A stretch of 51,606 bases of DNA, from contig JANWVO010000020.1 in assembly GCA_025056865.1 (NCBI GenBank), positions 1-51,606 on the forward strand. The letters are read 5' to 3'. The stretch's first letter is position 1; each line of letters begins with the position of its first letter. The position numbers and the translations under genes are program-made. The stretch is from Bryobacteraceae bacterium (GTDB taxonomy: Bacteria > Acidobacteriota > Terriglobia > Bryobacterales > Bryobacteraceae). Of this stretch, positions 1-8,060 are shown piece after piece. The notes below the pieces were generated by a model. The model did not search any database. It worked only from the letters and a program-made list of their open reading frames with translations, and was not told the origin of the DNA.

Positions 1-678
<678 letters not shown>

Positions 679-3600
679 TCAGAACTCGTAACGGAGTCCG
701 AACTGCATGACGCGCGGAGGATTCAGCGTGCCCGAGTACTTGCCGAACGTTCCTGCCGCGGAGATGTCCAGCGACAGGGTGTCTACGTCAAACCGGGCGG
801 TGTTGGTCAGGTTGAACGTCTCCCAGCGGAACTGAAGCGAGTGCCGCTCGTTGTAAGGCATGTAGAACCGCTTGGCGACGTTGAGGTCGATGTTGAAGAC
901 GCCATCGCCGCGTAGGCCGTTGCGCGTCCCGATGCCGCCGGGCAGCTCGTAGTCGAAGGCGCTGAGCGCTGCCTCGGGGTCGGCGAACAGCCCCGGCCCG
1001 ACGGTGCCGGCAAGGGCCTTCATGTTCTTGTACTGGCCGGTCTTGACGGGCTTGCCGTTCCAAAGCGCCCAGTTGTTGTTGTTCCAGTTGGTGGGCCAGA
1101 CGCCGGTCTCAAAGACGCTGACCGGGAAGCCGGAGCTCCAACGCCAGATGCCGGAAAGCTGCCACCCGCCCAGGATGGCATCGGCCCAGCCGGGCATCGC
1201 CGAACCGAAGCGCTTGCCCTTGCCCACAGGCAGGTTGTAGACGCCGAGGGCGGAGAACAGGTGCGTGGTATCGTAGTCGGAGACGCCCTTCATGAGCCCG
1301 GGCTGCCAGGGGTTCCACAGCACGCCGGTCGAGTAGCCGACGCGCTCGGTGTTCGAACGCAGGTCGATGGACTTCGACCAGGTGTAGTTCAGGTCGAGCA
1401 CGTCGCCGTTGTTCCAGCGCTTGCGGACGATCCACTGCATGCCGTGGTAGTTGCCGCCGCCGACACTGCTGAACACCGACAGGTAGCTGTACTGCGAGTT
1501 GTAGAACGCGTACGGTCCGAGGATCGAGCAGCGGTTGCGCGCCACGCAGTTGCCCTGGCCGGCGCCGGTGTCAAGCTGATAAAGCGCGTAGGTCCAGTCA
1601 TGCTGGTTGGCGGCGAAGCGGTTGTAGACCGCCTGCGTCGCCGTCAGCGTAGAGGTGGCCATGTGCGGGTAGAGGTTCTCCCAGTAAGGCACCTTCTGGA
1701 CGCTGGCCGTCGGGACGCCGTCGTTGACCTGGCGGGCGAGGATCGTGGCCGCCTCGAAATACGTCATGCCGGACTTGGGATCCTTGAGGTCGGTCGGCAT
1801 GGCCGCGTCGCGGCGGATGAGCGAGCGGCGCGACAGGCGGCCGACATAGGAGCCCTGGACAAACCAGCCGCCGGAGAACTCGCGGCCGATGCTGAAGTTG
1901 AGGTTCATGTTGTAGGGGGCCTTCAGCGTGTCATCCAGGCCGTTCGTGATGGCGAACAGGTCCGGATACTCGGCCGGGAACCTGGCGGGCGGAGCCGCAG
2001 GGAGCAGCTCGCGCGGCACCTTGTCGATGCCCTGGTAGCGCGGCGCGCTCTGGATGGTGATCACCGCCGCCGGGTTGGTGAGCGAGTTCGACAGGCCGAA
2101 CGCGGTGGCGTCGTAGGACCGCATCAGGCCGGAGCCGAACAGGTCGTAGTACATGCCCCAGCCCATGCGGATCGAGGTCTTGCCCGGGCCGCCGAAGAAG
2201 AACCTCGACAGGCCGCTGTCGCCCTGCGGCGAGTAGGCGAGCGAGATGCGCGGGGCGATGTTGTCCTTGTGGAAGGGGTAGAGCGGACGGCCGCCCTGAT
2301 CGCGGGGCACGAAGGCGATGCGCCCGGCGCCCGCCTGGCTCAGGCCCTGCTGGGCCAGCCCGCCGCGGCGGTCGAACCAGTCGCCAATGGGAATCGTGGG
2401 CGACACCTGCTGGCCGTTGGCCTCATAGATCGGCGGCATCAGCGACCAGCGCACGCCCGCCGTCATCGTCAGCGCGCGGGTCAGGCGCCAGGTGTCCTGG
2501 AAGTACAGCTCGTATTCCTCGTTGCGGAAGTTGCGCTTCACCGGCGTGCCTTCCGGCAGCACGGTGCCGTCCACGAGGTAGTTGTACTGCGCGTTGCCCT
2601 GGGTGACCAGCCCCATCACGTCGGCCATGGCCCAGCGGAACTGCGTGATGCTGCCCGTCATGTTCGGGAACGGCGCGCTGAGGTCGGCGCCGGAGTTCAC
2701 CAGCCAGCTTGCATTGGCCGAAGCGCTGGAGAACGAATTCGCCAGGTTGGAGCGCCGGTTCTGCGTGAAGCGCATGACGAAGCCGAACTGGAAGGTGTGC
2801 GAGCCCCGGATCACGTTCATGTCTTCGGCCACCGTGTGCACCGGGATGATGGAGACGAAGCCCCGCGTCAGGCCGACGATCGGATCCATGCCGCGCAGGG
2901 TGACGGCGGCGAAGTTGGCGATGCCGGTATTCTCGTTGCCCTGCCGCGTGAGGCCGTAGCGGAAGTTGGAGATCCAGGTGGGCTTGATCGTGCTCGTCAG
3001 GCCCATGGCGATGCCCTTGTTGTTCACCAGGCGCACGGTGTTCGGGGGCTGTCCGGGGAACTGCGGCATGCCCTGCTCGCGGTCGTTCTGAAGATTGCCG
3101 CGGACAAACAGCGTGTGCTTGTTCTGACGGTCGAGGATGTAGTCGGCGCGCGCGATGTAGGTGTTCCAGCGCAGCGGCGTGGGCGCGGTGAAGCGGTAGC
3201 CGACGAAGTTGAGGCCGTCGCCCACCGAGAAGTCGTTCGGCACGGGGTATTTCTGCATGTCGGCCAGCGCCGCCTGGCTGACGCCGCGCGGGTCGAGCAG
3301 GTTGGCAATGTCAGCCGGCGTCACCGTGGCGATGGTGCCGGCGGTGGTGCGGTACTTGAGGATGCCTTGCCGCATGTCCATCGAGGGGACGGTGCGGAGC
3401 GCCTGGCCGTCTCTCGCGTCCTTGCGTCCTTCGTAGTTGCCGAACAGGAAAAACCGGTTCTTGATGATCGGGCCGCCCAGCGCGGCGCCGTAGATGTTGC
3501 GGATCAGCTTCTGGCGCGGGACGCCGGCCATGTTCAGGAAGAAGTCGTTGGCCGTGGTCACCGTGTTGCGGTGATACCAGTAAGTGGCGCCATGCAGCTC

Positions 3601-4326
3601 GTTGGTGCCGCTCTTGGTCACCAGCGATACCTGTGCGCCCGACGTGCGCCCCTGGTCGGCGTTGGCGTTCAGCGTGACGACGCGGAACTCCTGCACCGAG
3701 TCCGGCGTCATTCGGAGGACGCTGGTGAACGCGTTGCGGTCCATCTGGTCGTTGACGTCGACGCCGTCCAGCGTGACGTTGGCCTGGTCGCTCTTGCCGC
3801 CGTTGACGGCGCCGTTGCGCGAGCTGGTGTCGCCGTCCTGCGTGAAGACCACGCCTGGCTGAAGCGCCAGCAGGCCAACGATGTTGCGGGCATTCAGCGG
3901 CAGCTCGACGATCGGCTTGTTGCTGATCGCGTTGCCGATGGTGGCGTCCACCGTATTGAGCTGCTCCACCTCGGCCGTGACTGACACCGTTTCCGTCACC
4001 TGGCCGACTTCCAGCTTCACGTTCACTGTCGATGGCGTGTTGACGAGCAGTTGCACGTCATTCACCGTCGCCGTCCGGAAGCCGTTGGCGCGGACCGTGA
4101 TGCGGTAGGTGCCGGGCACCACCTGCGGGAAGGCGTAGGTGCCGCTGGAGTCCGTGGTCATGAGGCGCTTCAGACCCGTGGCCACGTTCTCCAGTTCCAC
4201 CGTCGCGTTGGGAATCACCGCGCCGGAGGGGTCCGACACGACGCCGGAAACCTGGGTCGTGGACTGCGCCCACGCGCCCAGAGCCAACAAAGTCAGAAGC
4301 AATGCTGTGAGCAGGAATCGCTTCAT
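679..4326 (-). CDS. Oar-like TonB-dependent receptor
   Basis: This 1215-residue protein is an outer-membrane receptor of the Oar/carboxypeptidase-regulatory type. The chosen start at 4326 gives a clean signal peptide (MKRFLLTALLLTLLALGAWA) and has GGGAG eight bases upstream; the frame stays open 37 codons further, but that part has no signal-like character. Residues of about 22-110 form a carboxypeptidase-regulatory-like beta domain, followed by a plug with LPLNARN and TLDGVDVND, then a long beta-barrel ending in the aromatic residue typical of barrels (LRYEF). Such proteins are common in acidobacteria and are thought to import large substrates, including oligosaccharides; the ligand here is unknown. 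It is a single-gene transcript with its own promoter and terminator. Confidence 0.9.
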   Translation of the reverse strand: MKRFLLTALLLTLLALGAWAQSTTQVSGVVSDPSGAVIPNATVELENVATGLKRLMTTDSSGTYAFPQVVPGTYRITVRANGFRTATVNDVQLLVNTPSTVNVKLEVGQVTETVSVTAEVEQLNTVDATIGNAISNKPIVELPLNARNIVGLLALQPGVVFTQDGDTSSRNGAVNGGKSDQANVTLDGVDVNDQMDRNAFTSVLRMTPDSVQEFRVVTLNANADQGRTSGAQVSLVTKSGTNELHGATYWYHRNTVTTANDFFLNMAGVPRQKLIRNIYGAALGGPIIKNRFFLFGNYEGRKDARDGQALRTVPSMDMRQGILKYRTTAGTIATVTPADIANLLDPRGVSQAALADMQKYPVPNDFSVGDGLNFVGYRFTAPTPLRWNTYIARADYILDRQNKHTLFVRGNLQNDREQGMPQFPGQPPNTVRLVNNKGIAMGLTSTIKPTWISNFRYGLTRQGNENTGIANFAAVTLRGMDPIVGLTRGFVSIIPVHTVAEDMNVIRGSHTFQFGFVMRFTQNRRSNLANSFSSASANASWLVNSGADLSAPFPNMTGSITQFRWAMADVMGLVTQGNAQYNYLVDGTVLPEGTPVKRNFRNEEYELYFQDTWRLTRALTMTAGVRWSLMPPIYEANGQQVSPTIPIGDWFDRRGGLAQQGLSQAGAGRIAFVPRDQGGRPLYPFHKDNIAPRISLAYSPQGDSGLSRFFFGGPGKTSIRMGWGMYYDLFGSGLMRSYDATAFGLSNSLTNPAAVITIQSAPRYQGIDKVPRELLPAAPPARFPAEYPDLFAITNGLDDTLKAPYNMNLNFSIGREFSGGWFVQGSYVGRLSRRSLIRRDAAMPTDLKDPKSGMTYFEAATILARQVNDGVPTASVQKVPYWENLYPHMATSTLTATQAVYNRFAANQHDWTYALYQLDTGAGQGNCVARNRCSILGPYAFYNSQYSYLSVFSSVGGGNYHGMQWIVRKRWNNGDVLDLNYTWSKSIDLRSNTERVGYSTGVLWNPWQPGLMKGVSDYDTTHLFSALGVYNLPVGKGKRFGSAMPGWADAILGGWQLSGIWRWSSGFPVSVFETGVWPTNWNNNNWALWNGKPVKTGQYKNMKALAGTVGPGLFADPEAALSAFDYELPGGIGTRNGLRGDGVFNIDLNVAKRFYMPYNERHSLQFRWETFNLTNTARFDVDTLSLDISAAGTFGKYSGTLNPPRVMQFGLRYEF

Positions 4327-4529
4327 GTCATCTCCCGTTTCGAGCCGGCAGGCTCTTCGTAGACCTAGCCGCAGCAGCGGCTTTGCAGCCCGAGGACATT
4401 CCGCCCGCCCCAGCACGCAGCAAGCCCGGAAAGACACACCTTCTCTCCGCGCTTTCCGGCCATGACGACGCGGTCACGCCAAGCCCAGAACTGTGACGGC
4501 ACGGTAAACCCCTTCGATGCTTTCCTCTG

Positions 4530-4558
4530 ATTTAACCAATGGCCGGGCGGACTGTCAA
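4530..4558 (-). promoter_or_regulatory. Sigma-70-type promoter for the TonB receptor
   Basis: On the minus strand a perfect -35 (TTGACA, 4558-4553) is followed after exactly 17 bases by TTAAAT (4535-4530). The start of transcription would be near 4523, giving an unusually long leader of about 200 bases before the receptor start at 4326. I saw no recognisable riboswitch in this leader. Confidence 0.7.
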
Positions 4559-4592
4559 TCGAAATTCCTGATCGGGGGTATGGAAAGCTGTT

Positions 4593-5288
4593 TTAACAGC
4601 CGTCAGCGACCTCGCCGAGGATCCGCTGCGCCGCCGCCCGCGGGTCGGTGGCGCGCGTGATTTCCCTGCCGATCACCAGATAGTCCGCTCCGGCGGCCAG
4701 CGCTTCGGCGGGTGTCGCGACCCGCTTCTGGTCGTGCGCGGCTGCGCCGGCGCTGCGTACGCCGGGCGTCACCAGCAGACGGCCGCCCCCCACCAGCGCG
4801 CGCAGGCGCGCCGCTTCCAGCGGCGAGCAGACGAAGCCATGCGTTCCGGCTTCCAGGCCCCGCCCGGCCAGCCACAGGACGTGCTCCGCAGGCGTCCGCC
4901 CGGCGATGCCGATGTCTTCCAGATCGCGCTGGTCAAAGCTGGTGAGCACGGTAACGGCCAGGATCTTCGTCTGCGAGCCTTCGACGCCCTCCACGGCCGC
5001 GCGGATCACCTGCGGCACGCAGTGCACCGTGAGGAGCGAGACGCCGAGATCCGCCGCCCGCGCCGCCGCGCGCCGGACGGTCTCTCCGATGTCGTACATT
5101 TTCAGGTCGAGGAACACCTGCTTGCCTGCGCCCACCAGCTCGCGCACGAGCGCCGGCCCTTCGGCAGTGAACAGCTCGAGCCCCACCTTGTAGAACGGAA
5201 TGAGCTCTCCGCACTGCTCCACCAGGCGCAGCGCGGAGGCGCGGTTTTCCACGTCGAGGGCGACGATGAGCGGGTTGCGCCTGTTCAT
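4593..5288 (-). CDS. pyrF: Orotidine 5'-phosphate decarboxylase
   Basis: PyrF converts OMP to UMP in the last step of de novo pyrimidine synthesis in the cytoplasm. The 231-residue length is normal. The sequence shows the substrate-binding LIVALDVEN near the N-terminus and the catalytic DxKxxD signature in FLDLKMYDIGETV, then VTVLTS and the phosphate-binding VTPGVR and YLVIGREIT near the C-terminus. Its ATG overlaps the selD stop codon as ATGA, so it is probably translated by coupling from the selD message. The pairing with selD has no obvious metabolic logic. Confidence 0.95.
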   Translation of the reverse strand: MNRRNPLIVALDVENRASALRLVEQCGELIPFYKVGLELFTAEGPALVRELVGAGKQVFLDLKMYDIGETVRRAAARAADLGVSLLTVHCVPQVIRAAVEGVEGSQTKILAVTVLTSFDQRDLEDIGIAGRTPAEHVLWLAGRGLEAGTHGFVCSPLEAARLRALVGGGRLLVTPGVRSAGAAAHDQKRVATPAEALAAGADYLVIGREITRATDPRAAAQRILGEVADGC

Positions 5289-6265
5289 ACGACGATCAGC
5301 GGCTTCTCCCCCCGTTCCAGCACCCGCCCGATGATGCGGCCGGAGGCACGCTCCGGCGGCATGGAAAGCAGCAGCCCGCCCGAGGTTTGCGGATCATACA
5401 GCAGCGCTTCGGTTTCCGGCGGGAGCTCGCGGCGGAACTCCACCGCGCAGGAGACGAAGTCACGGTTGTTGTTCAGGCCCCCGGGGATGGCGCCCTGGCG
5501 CGCGTAATCCGGCGCGCCGGGCAGCCACTCCAGCCGCTCTGCCTCGATCAGAAGCGTGACGCCCGATGCCAGCGCCATCTCGCGCGCATGGCCCAGCAGG
5601 CCGAAGCCGGTGATGTCCGTGCAGCCGTGCACTTCGCCTTCGAAGCGGTTCAGACGGCACATCGAGAGGATGGCCGCTTCGACGTGCGCCGGATCGGCAA
5701 TGCCCCGCTTGAGCGCCGTGCCGATCACCCCGGTGCCGAGTGGCTTGGTGAGCACGAGCACGTCGCCGGGACGCGCGCCGGCGTTGGTCCAGATCCTTTC
5801 CGGGTGCACCATGCCCGTCACCGCATAGCCGAACTTCATCTCCTCGTCGTTCACCGAGTGGCCGCCCAGGATCACGCAGCCGGCTTCGATCATCGTGTCT
5901 GCGCCGCCGCGGAGGATCTGCTCGAGATCCTCAAGGTCGCCCCGGGCGGGATAGCAGAGGATGGACAGGGCAGTGAGCGGGCGCCCGCCCATCGAGTAGA
6001 CGTCGGAGAGCGCGTTGGCGGCGGCGATGCGGCCGAACGTGTAGGGATCGTCCACGATGGGCGTGAAGAAGTCCACGGTCTGCACGAGGGCGCACTCCGG
6101 GCTCAGGCGGTAGACGCCTGCGTCGTCGCAGGTATCGAAACCGACCAGAACGTTGGGATCCTTCAGGCGCGGAATGCGCGGCAGAACCGTGTCCAAAACC
6201 TTTGGACTCAGCTTGGACGCTCAACCCGCGGCCTTGACGTGGGCGGTGAGCTTCTTCAATGACAC
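5285..6265 (-). CDS. selD: Selenide, water dikinase, probable selenocysteine-containing form
   Basis: SelD makes selenophosphate from selenide and ATP, the selenium donor for selenocysteine and 2-selenouridine. A plain open frame begins at a TTG at 6196, but homology continues upstream through an in-frame TGA at 6223-6221. Reading that codon as selenocysteine (U) gives MSLKKLTAHVKAAG-U-ASKLSPKVLDTVL, which aligns with the E. coli GCGCKISPKVLETIL active-site segment: U15 matches Cys17 and Lys18 matches Lys20. The enzyme is then 326 residues, close to the family norm. The proposed start is the GTG at 6265, with AGGAGG at 6283-6278. Downstream, DDAGVYRL, TVDFFTPIVDDPYTFGRIAA and the glycine-rich C-terminus are typical. 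The stop overlaps pyrF (ATGA). Confidence 0.88.
6191..6223 (-). promoter_or_regulatory. UGA(Sec) codon and SECIS-like hairpin in selD
   Basis: The UGA occupies 6223-6221 on the minus strand. Thirteen bases later a perfect 7-bp stem, GTCCAAA GGT TTTGGAC (6207-6191), exposes a GGU apical loop that begins 20 bases after the UGA. Bacterial SECIS elements lie just downstream of the UGA, usually with a spacing of roughly 16-37 bases to a small apical loop whose first bases include G. All three criteria fit. SelB binding is inferred. Confidence 0.75.
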
Positions 6266-6304
6266 CGCTTACACCTGCCTCCTATCTGCTGTATGATGGC
6301 GCGC

Positions 6305-7870
6305 ATGAACCGCCGCACGTTCGTTTCCGCAACGGCTGCTGCCCTGCTGGCGCCGCGTCCGGGCCGCGCGGCCGAAGGCTCGGCCACGGTGCTCCTGAAA
6401 GAACAGATTGGCACAATCAGCCCGCTCGTGCATGGCCACTTCGTCGAGCACCTCGGCGGCGTGGTTTATGACGGCATCTGGGTGGGCGAGAAGTCGAAGA
6501 TCCCGAACATCGCCGGCATCCGCAAGGCGCTCATCGACGACCTGAAGCGGATCCGCGCGCCGCTGTTCCGCTGGCCCGGCGGCTGCTTCGCCGACAGCTA
6601 CGACTGGCGGGACGGCGTCGGCCCGCGCGAGAAGCGCCCGAAGCGGGTCAATTTCTGGGCCGAGTCGGGAATGCTGGCCAAGCTGAAGGACTCTCCCGCC
6701 AAGTACGAGCCCAATGAATTCGGCACCAACGAGTTCATGCGCTTCGTGCAGGAGGTGGGCGCGAAGCCTTACCTTGCCGCCAACCTGCGCGGCATGACCG
6801 CGCGCGAGTTCAACGACTGGGTGGATTACTGCAACGCCCCGCTCGGCGCGACCACCTGGAGCCAGGTGCGCGGCACTCCTCCCTTCAACGTCGAGTTCTG
6901 GGGCATCGGCAACGAGAGCTGGGGATGCGGCGGCGATTTCCGCCCGGAGGAATACGCCGTCGAATTCCGGCGTTTCACGTCGTGGGTGCCCGGCTTCGGC
7001 GTGCCGCTGAAGTTCATTCCGGCAGGGCCCAACGGCGGCGATCTCGGCTGGACGCGGGGCTTCTTCGAAGCGCTCGTCCGCAAGAGCCCGGGCCTGTTGC
7101 GCCGCGTCTGGGGCTGGGCGCTGCATTACTACTGCGGCACGGCCGGCGGACCGGTGGAGTTCAACACCGACGAATACTACGAGCTGCTCGGCCGCGCCGT
7201 GCGCATGGAGCAGCTCATCCGCGACCACTGGGCCATCATGGGCGAATACGACCGCGAGCACCGCGTCAAGTTCGCCATTGACGAGTGGGGCGCGTGGCAC
7301 AAGGCGGGCAGCGAGGTGGCGCCGCACCACCTGTTCGGGCAGATCGGCACCATGCGCGACGCCGTCATCGCCGGCCTCACGCTCGATATCTTCCACCGCC
7401 ACGCTGACAAGGTGGCGATGAGCTGCGTGGCGCAGCTCGTCAACTGCATCCACTCGCTGTTCATCGCGCATGAAGACAGGATGCTGCGCACGCCCAACTA
7501 CCATGTCTTCGACCTCTACAAGGACCACCAGAACGGCACAGCCGTGCGCACGGTCTTCGCGGCACCGGCCTCGCCGAAGGTGGCCCGTCTGGAGGGTTCG
7601 GCCTCGCTGCACGAGAAAGACCGCCGGCTGGTGCTCACCTGCACGCATGCCGATGCTGCCGAGCCGCTCGCCGTGGAGGTGCGCGTGGAGGGCGGAACTC
7701 CGCAGTCGGCGCGCGGCCAGGTGCTTGCGGGCAGGCCGCAGGACCACAACACATTCGCCGAGCCGGAACGCGTGAAGCCGCGCGAGCTGGCCGTCAGCGT
7801 GCGCAACGGACGTCTCGTTTTCGAGCTGCCGCCGTGCGCAGTCGCGGCGGTGACGGTGGAACTGGGCTGA
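6305..7870 (+). CDS. Secreted GH51-type alpha-L-arabinofuranosidase
   Basis: This protein should cleave terminal arabinofuranose from plant polysaccharide side chains. The (beta/alpha)8 catalytic domain shows FRWPGGCFADSYDWRDGVGP, then FWGIGNESWGCGG, whose Glu after Asn is the expected acid/base, and KFAIDEWGAWH, whose Glu is the expected nucleophile. A C-terminal beta domain follows from about residue 400. The start at 6305 gives MNRRTFVSATAAALLAP, a twin-arginine-type signal, so export in folded form is likely; an in-frame ATG at 6293 would add four residues. No Shine-Dalgarno is visible, but TATGAT lies seven bases before 6305. The gene is divergent from selD with only 39 bases between starts. 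Length 521 residues. Confidence 0.88.
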   Translation: MNRRTFVSATAAALLAPRPGRAAEGSATVLLKEQIGTISPLVHGHFVEHLGGVVYDGIWVGEKSKIPNIAGIRKALIDDLKRIRAPLFRWPGGCFADSYDWRDGVGPREKRPKRVNFWAESGMLAKLKDSPAKYEPNEFGTNEFMRFVQEVGAKPYLAANLRGMTAREFNDWVDYCNAPLGATTWSQVRGTPPFNVEFWGIGNESWGCGGDFRPEEYAVEFRRFTSWVPGFGVPLKFIPAGPNGGDLGWTRGFFEALVRKSPGLLRRVWGWALHYYCGTAGGPVEFNTDEYYELLGRAVRMEQLIRDHWAIMGEYDREHRVKFAIDEWGAWHKAGSEVAPHHLFGQIGTMRDAVIAGLTLDIFHRHADKVAMSCVAQLVNCIHSLFIAHEDRMLRTPNYHVFDLYKDHQNGTAVRTVFAAPASPKVARLEGSASLHEKDRRLVLTCTHADAAEPLAVEVRVEGGTPQSARGQVLAGRPQDHNTFAEPERVKPRELAVSVRNGRLVFELPPCAVAAVTVELG

Positions 7871-7912
7871 ACGCGCCGCTTCTCCTCTGCGCGCCTTCTT
7901 CGCCCCTTTGCT

Positions 7913-7962
7913 GCGGCTCCTCCGGGGGCGGCCTCGGCCGCCGTAGGAGCCGCTGCTGTTTT
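7913..7962 (+). terminator. Probable terminator after the arabinofuranosidase
   Basis: A 9-bp perfect outer stem (GCGGCTCCT with AGGAGCCGC) encloses an inner GGCGGCC/GGCCGCC pair and is followed by TGCTGTTTT. The T run is short and six bases away from the stem, so termination efficiency is uncertain. Confidence 0.6.
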
Positions 7963-7965
7963 GGA

Positions 7966-7995
7966 TGGACGCCGCATACGGGCCGCCTGTATAAT
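7966..7995 (+). promoter_or_regulatory. Promoter of the kinase-TPR gene
   Basis: A perfect -10 hexamer TATAAT (7990-7995) is preceded after 18 bases by TGGACG (7966-7971), a four-of-six match to the -35 consensus. Transcription would start near 8002, about 60 bases before the kinase ATG at 8061. This also argues against the upstream TTG at 7995 as a start. Confidence 0.65.
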
Positions 7996-8060
7996 TGAGG
8001 CATTCATCGGCCCCGCCCGTCGATTCCCTTTTCTCTTGCTGGGTCCTTGAATCGGCCGGC

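Noticed and set aside
1261-3984. A 907-codon open frame on the plus strand opposite the TonB receptor
   Set aside because: It mirrors the receptor in a GC-rich genome, has no family motifs or ribosome site, and its composition (Arg, Val, Ala, His) is typical of an antisense shadow.
4327-4529. A riboswitch in the TonB-receptor leader
   Set aside because: No cobalamin-box or other known riboswitch core could be found by eye; only the length is unusual.
6197-6265. selD as a pseudogene broken by TGA
   Set aside because: The stop falls exactly on the catalytic Cys/Sec position, with conserved sequence on both sides and a suitably spaced hairpin, which fits recoding better than decay.
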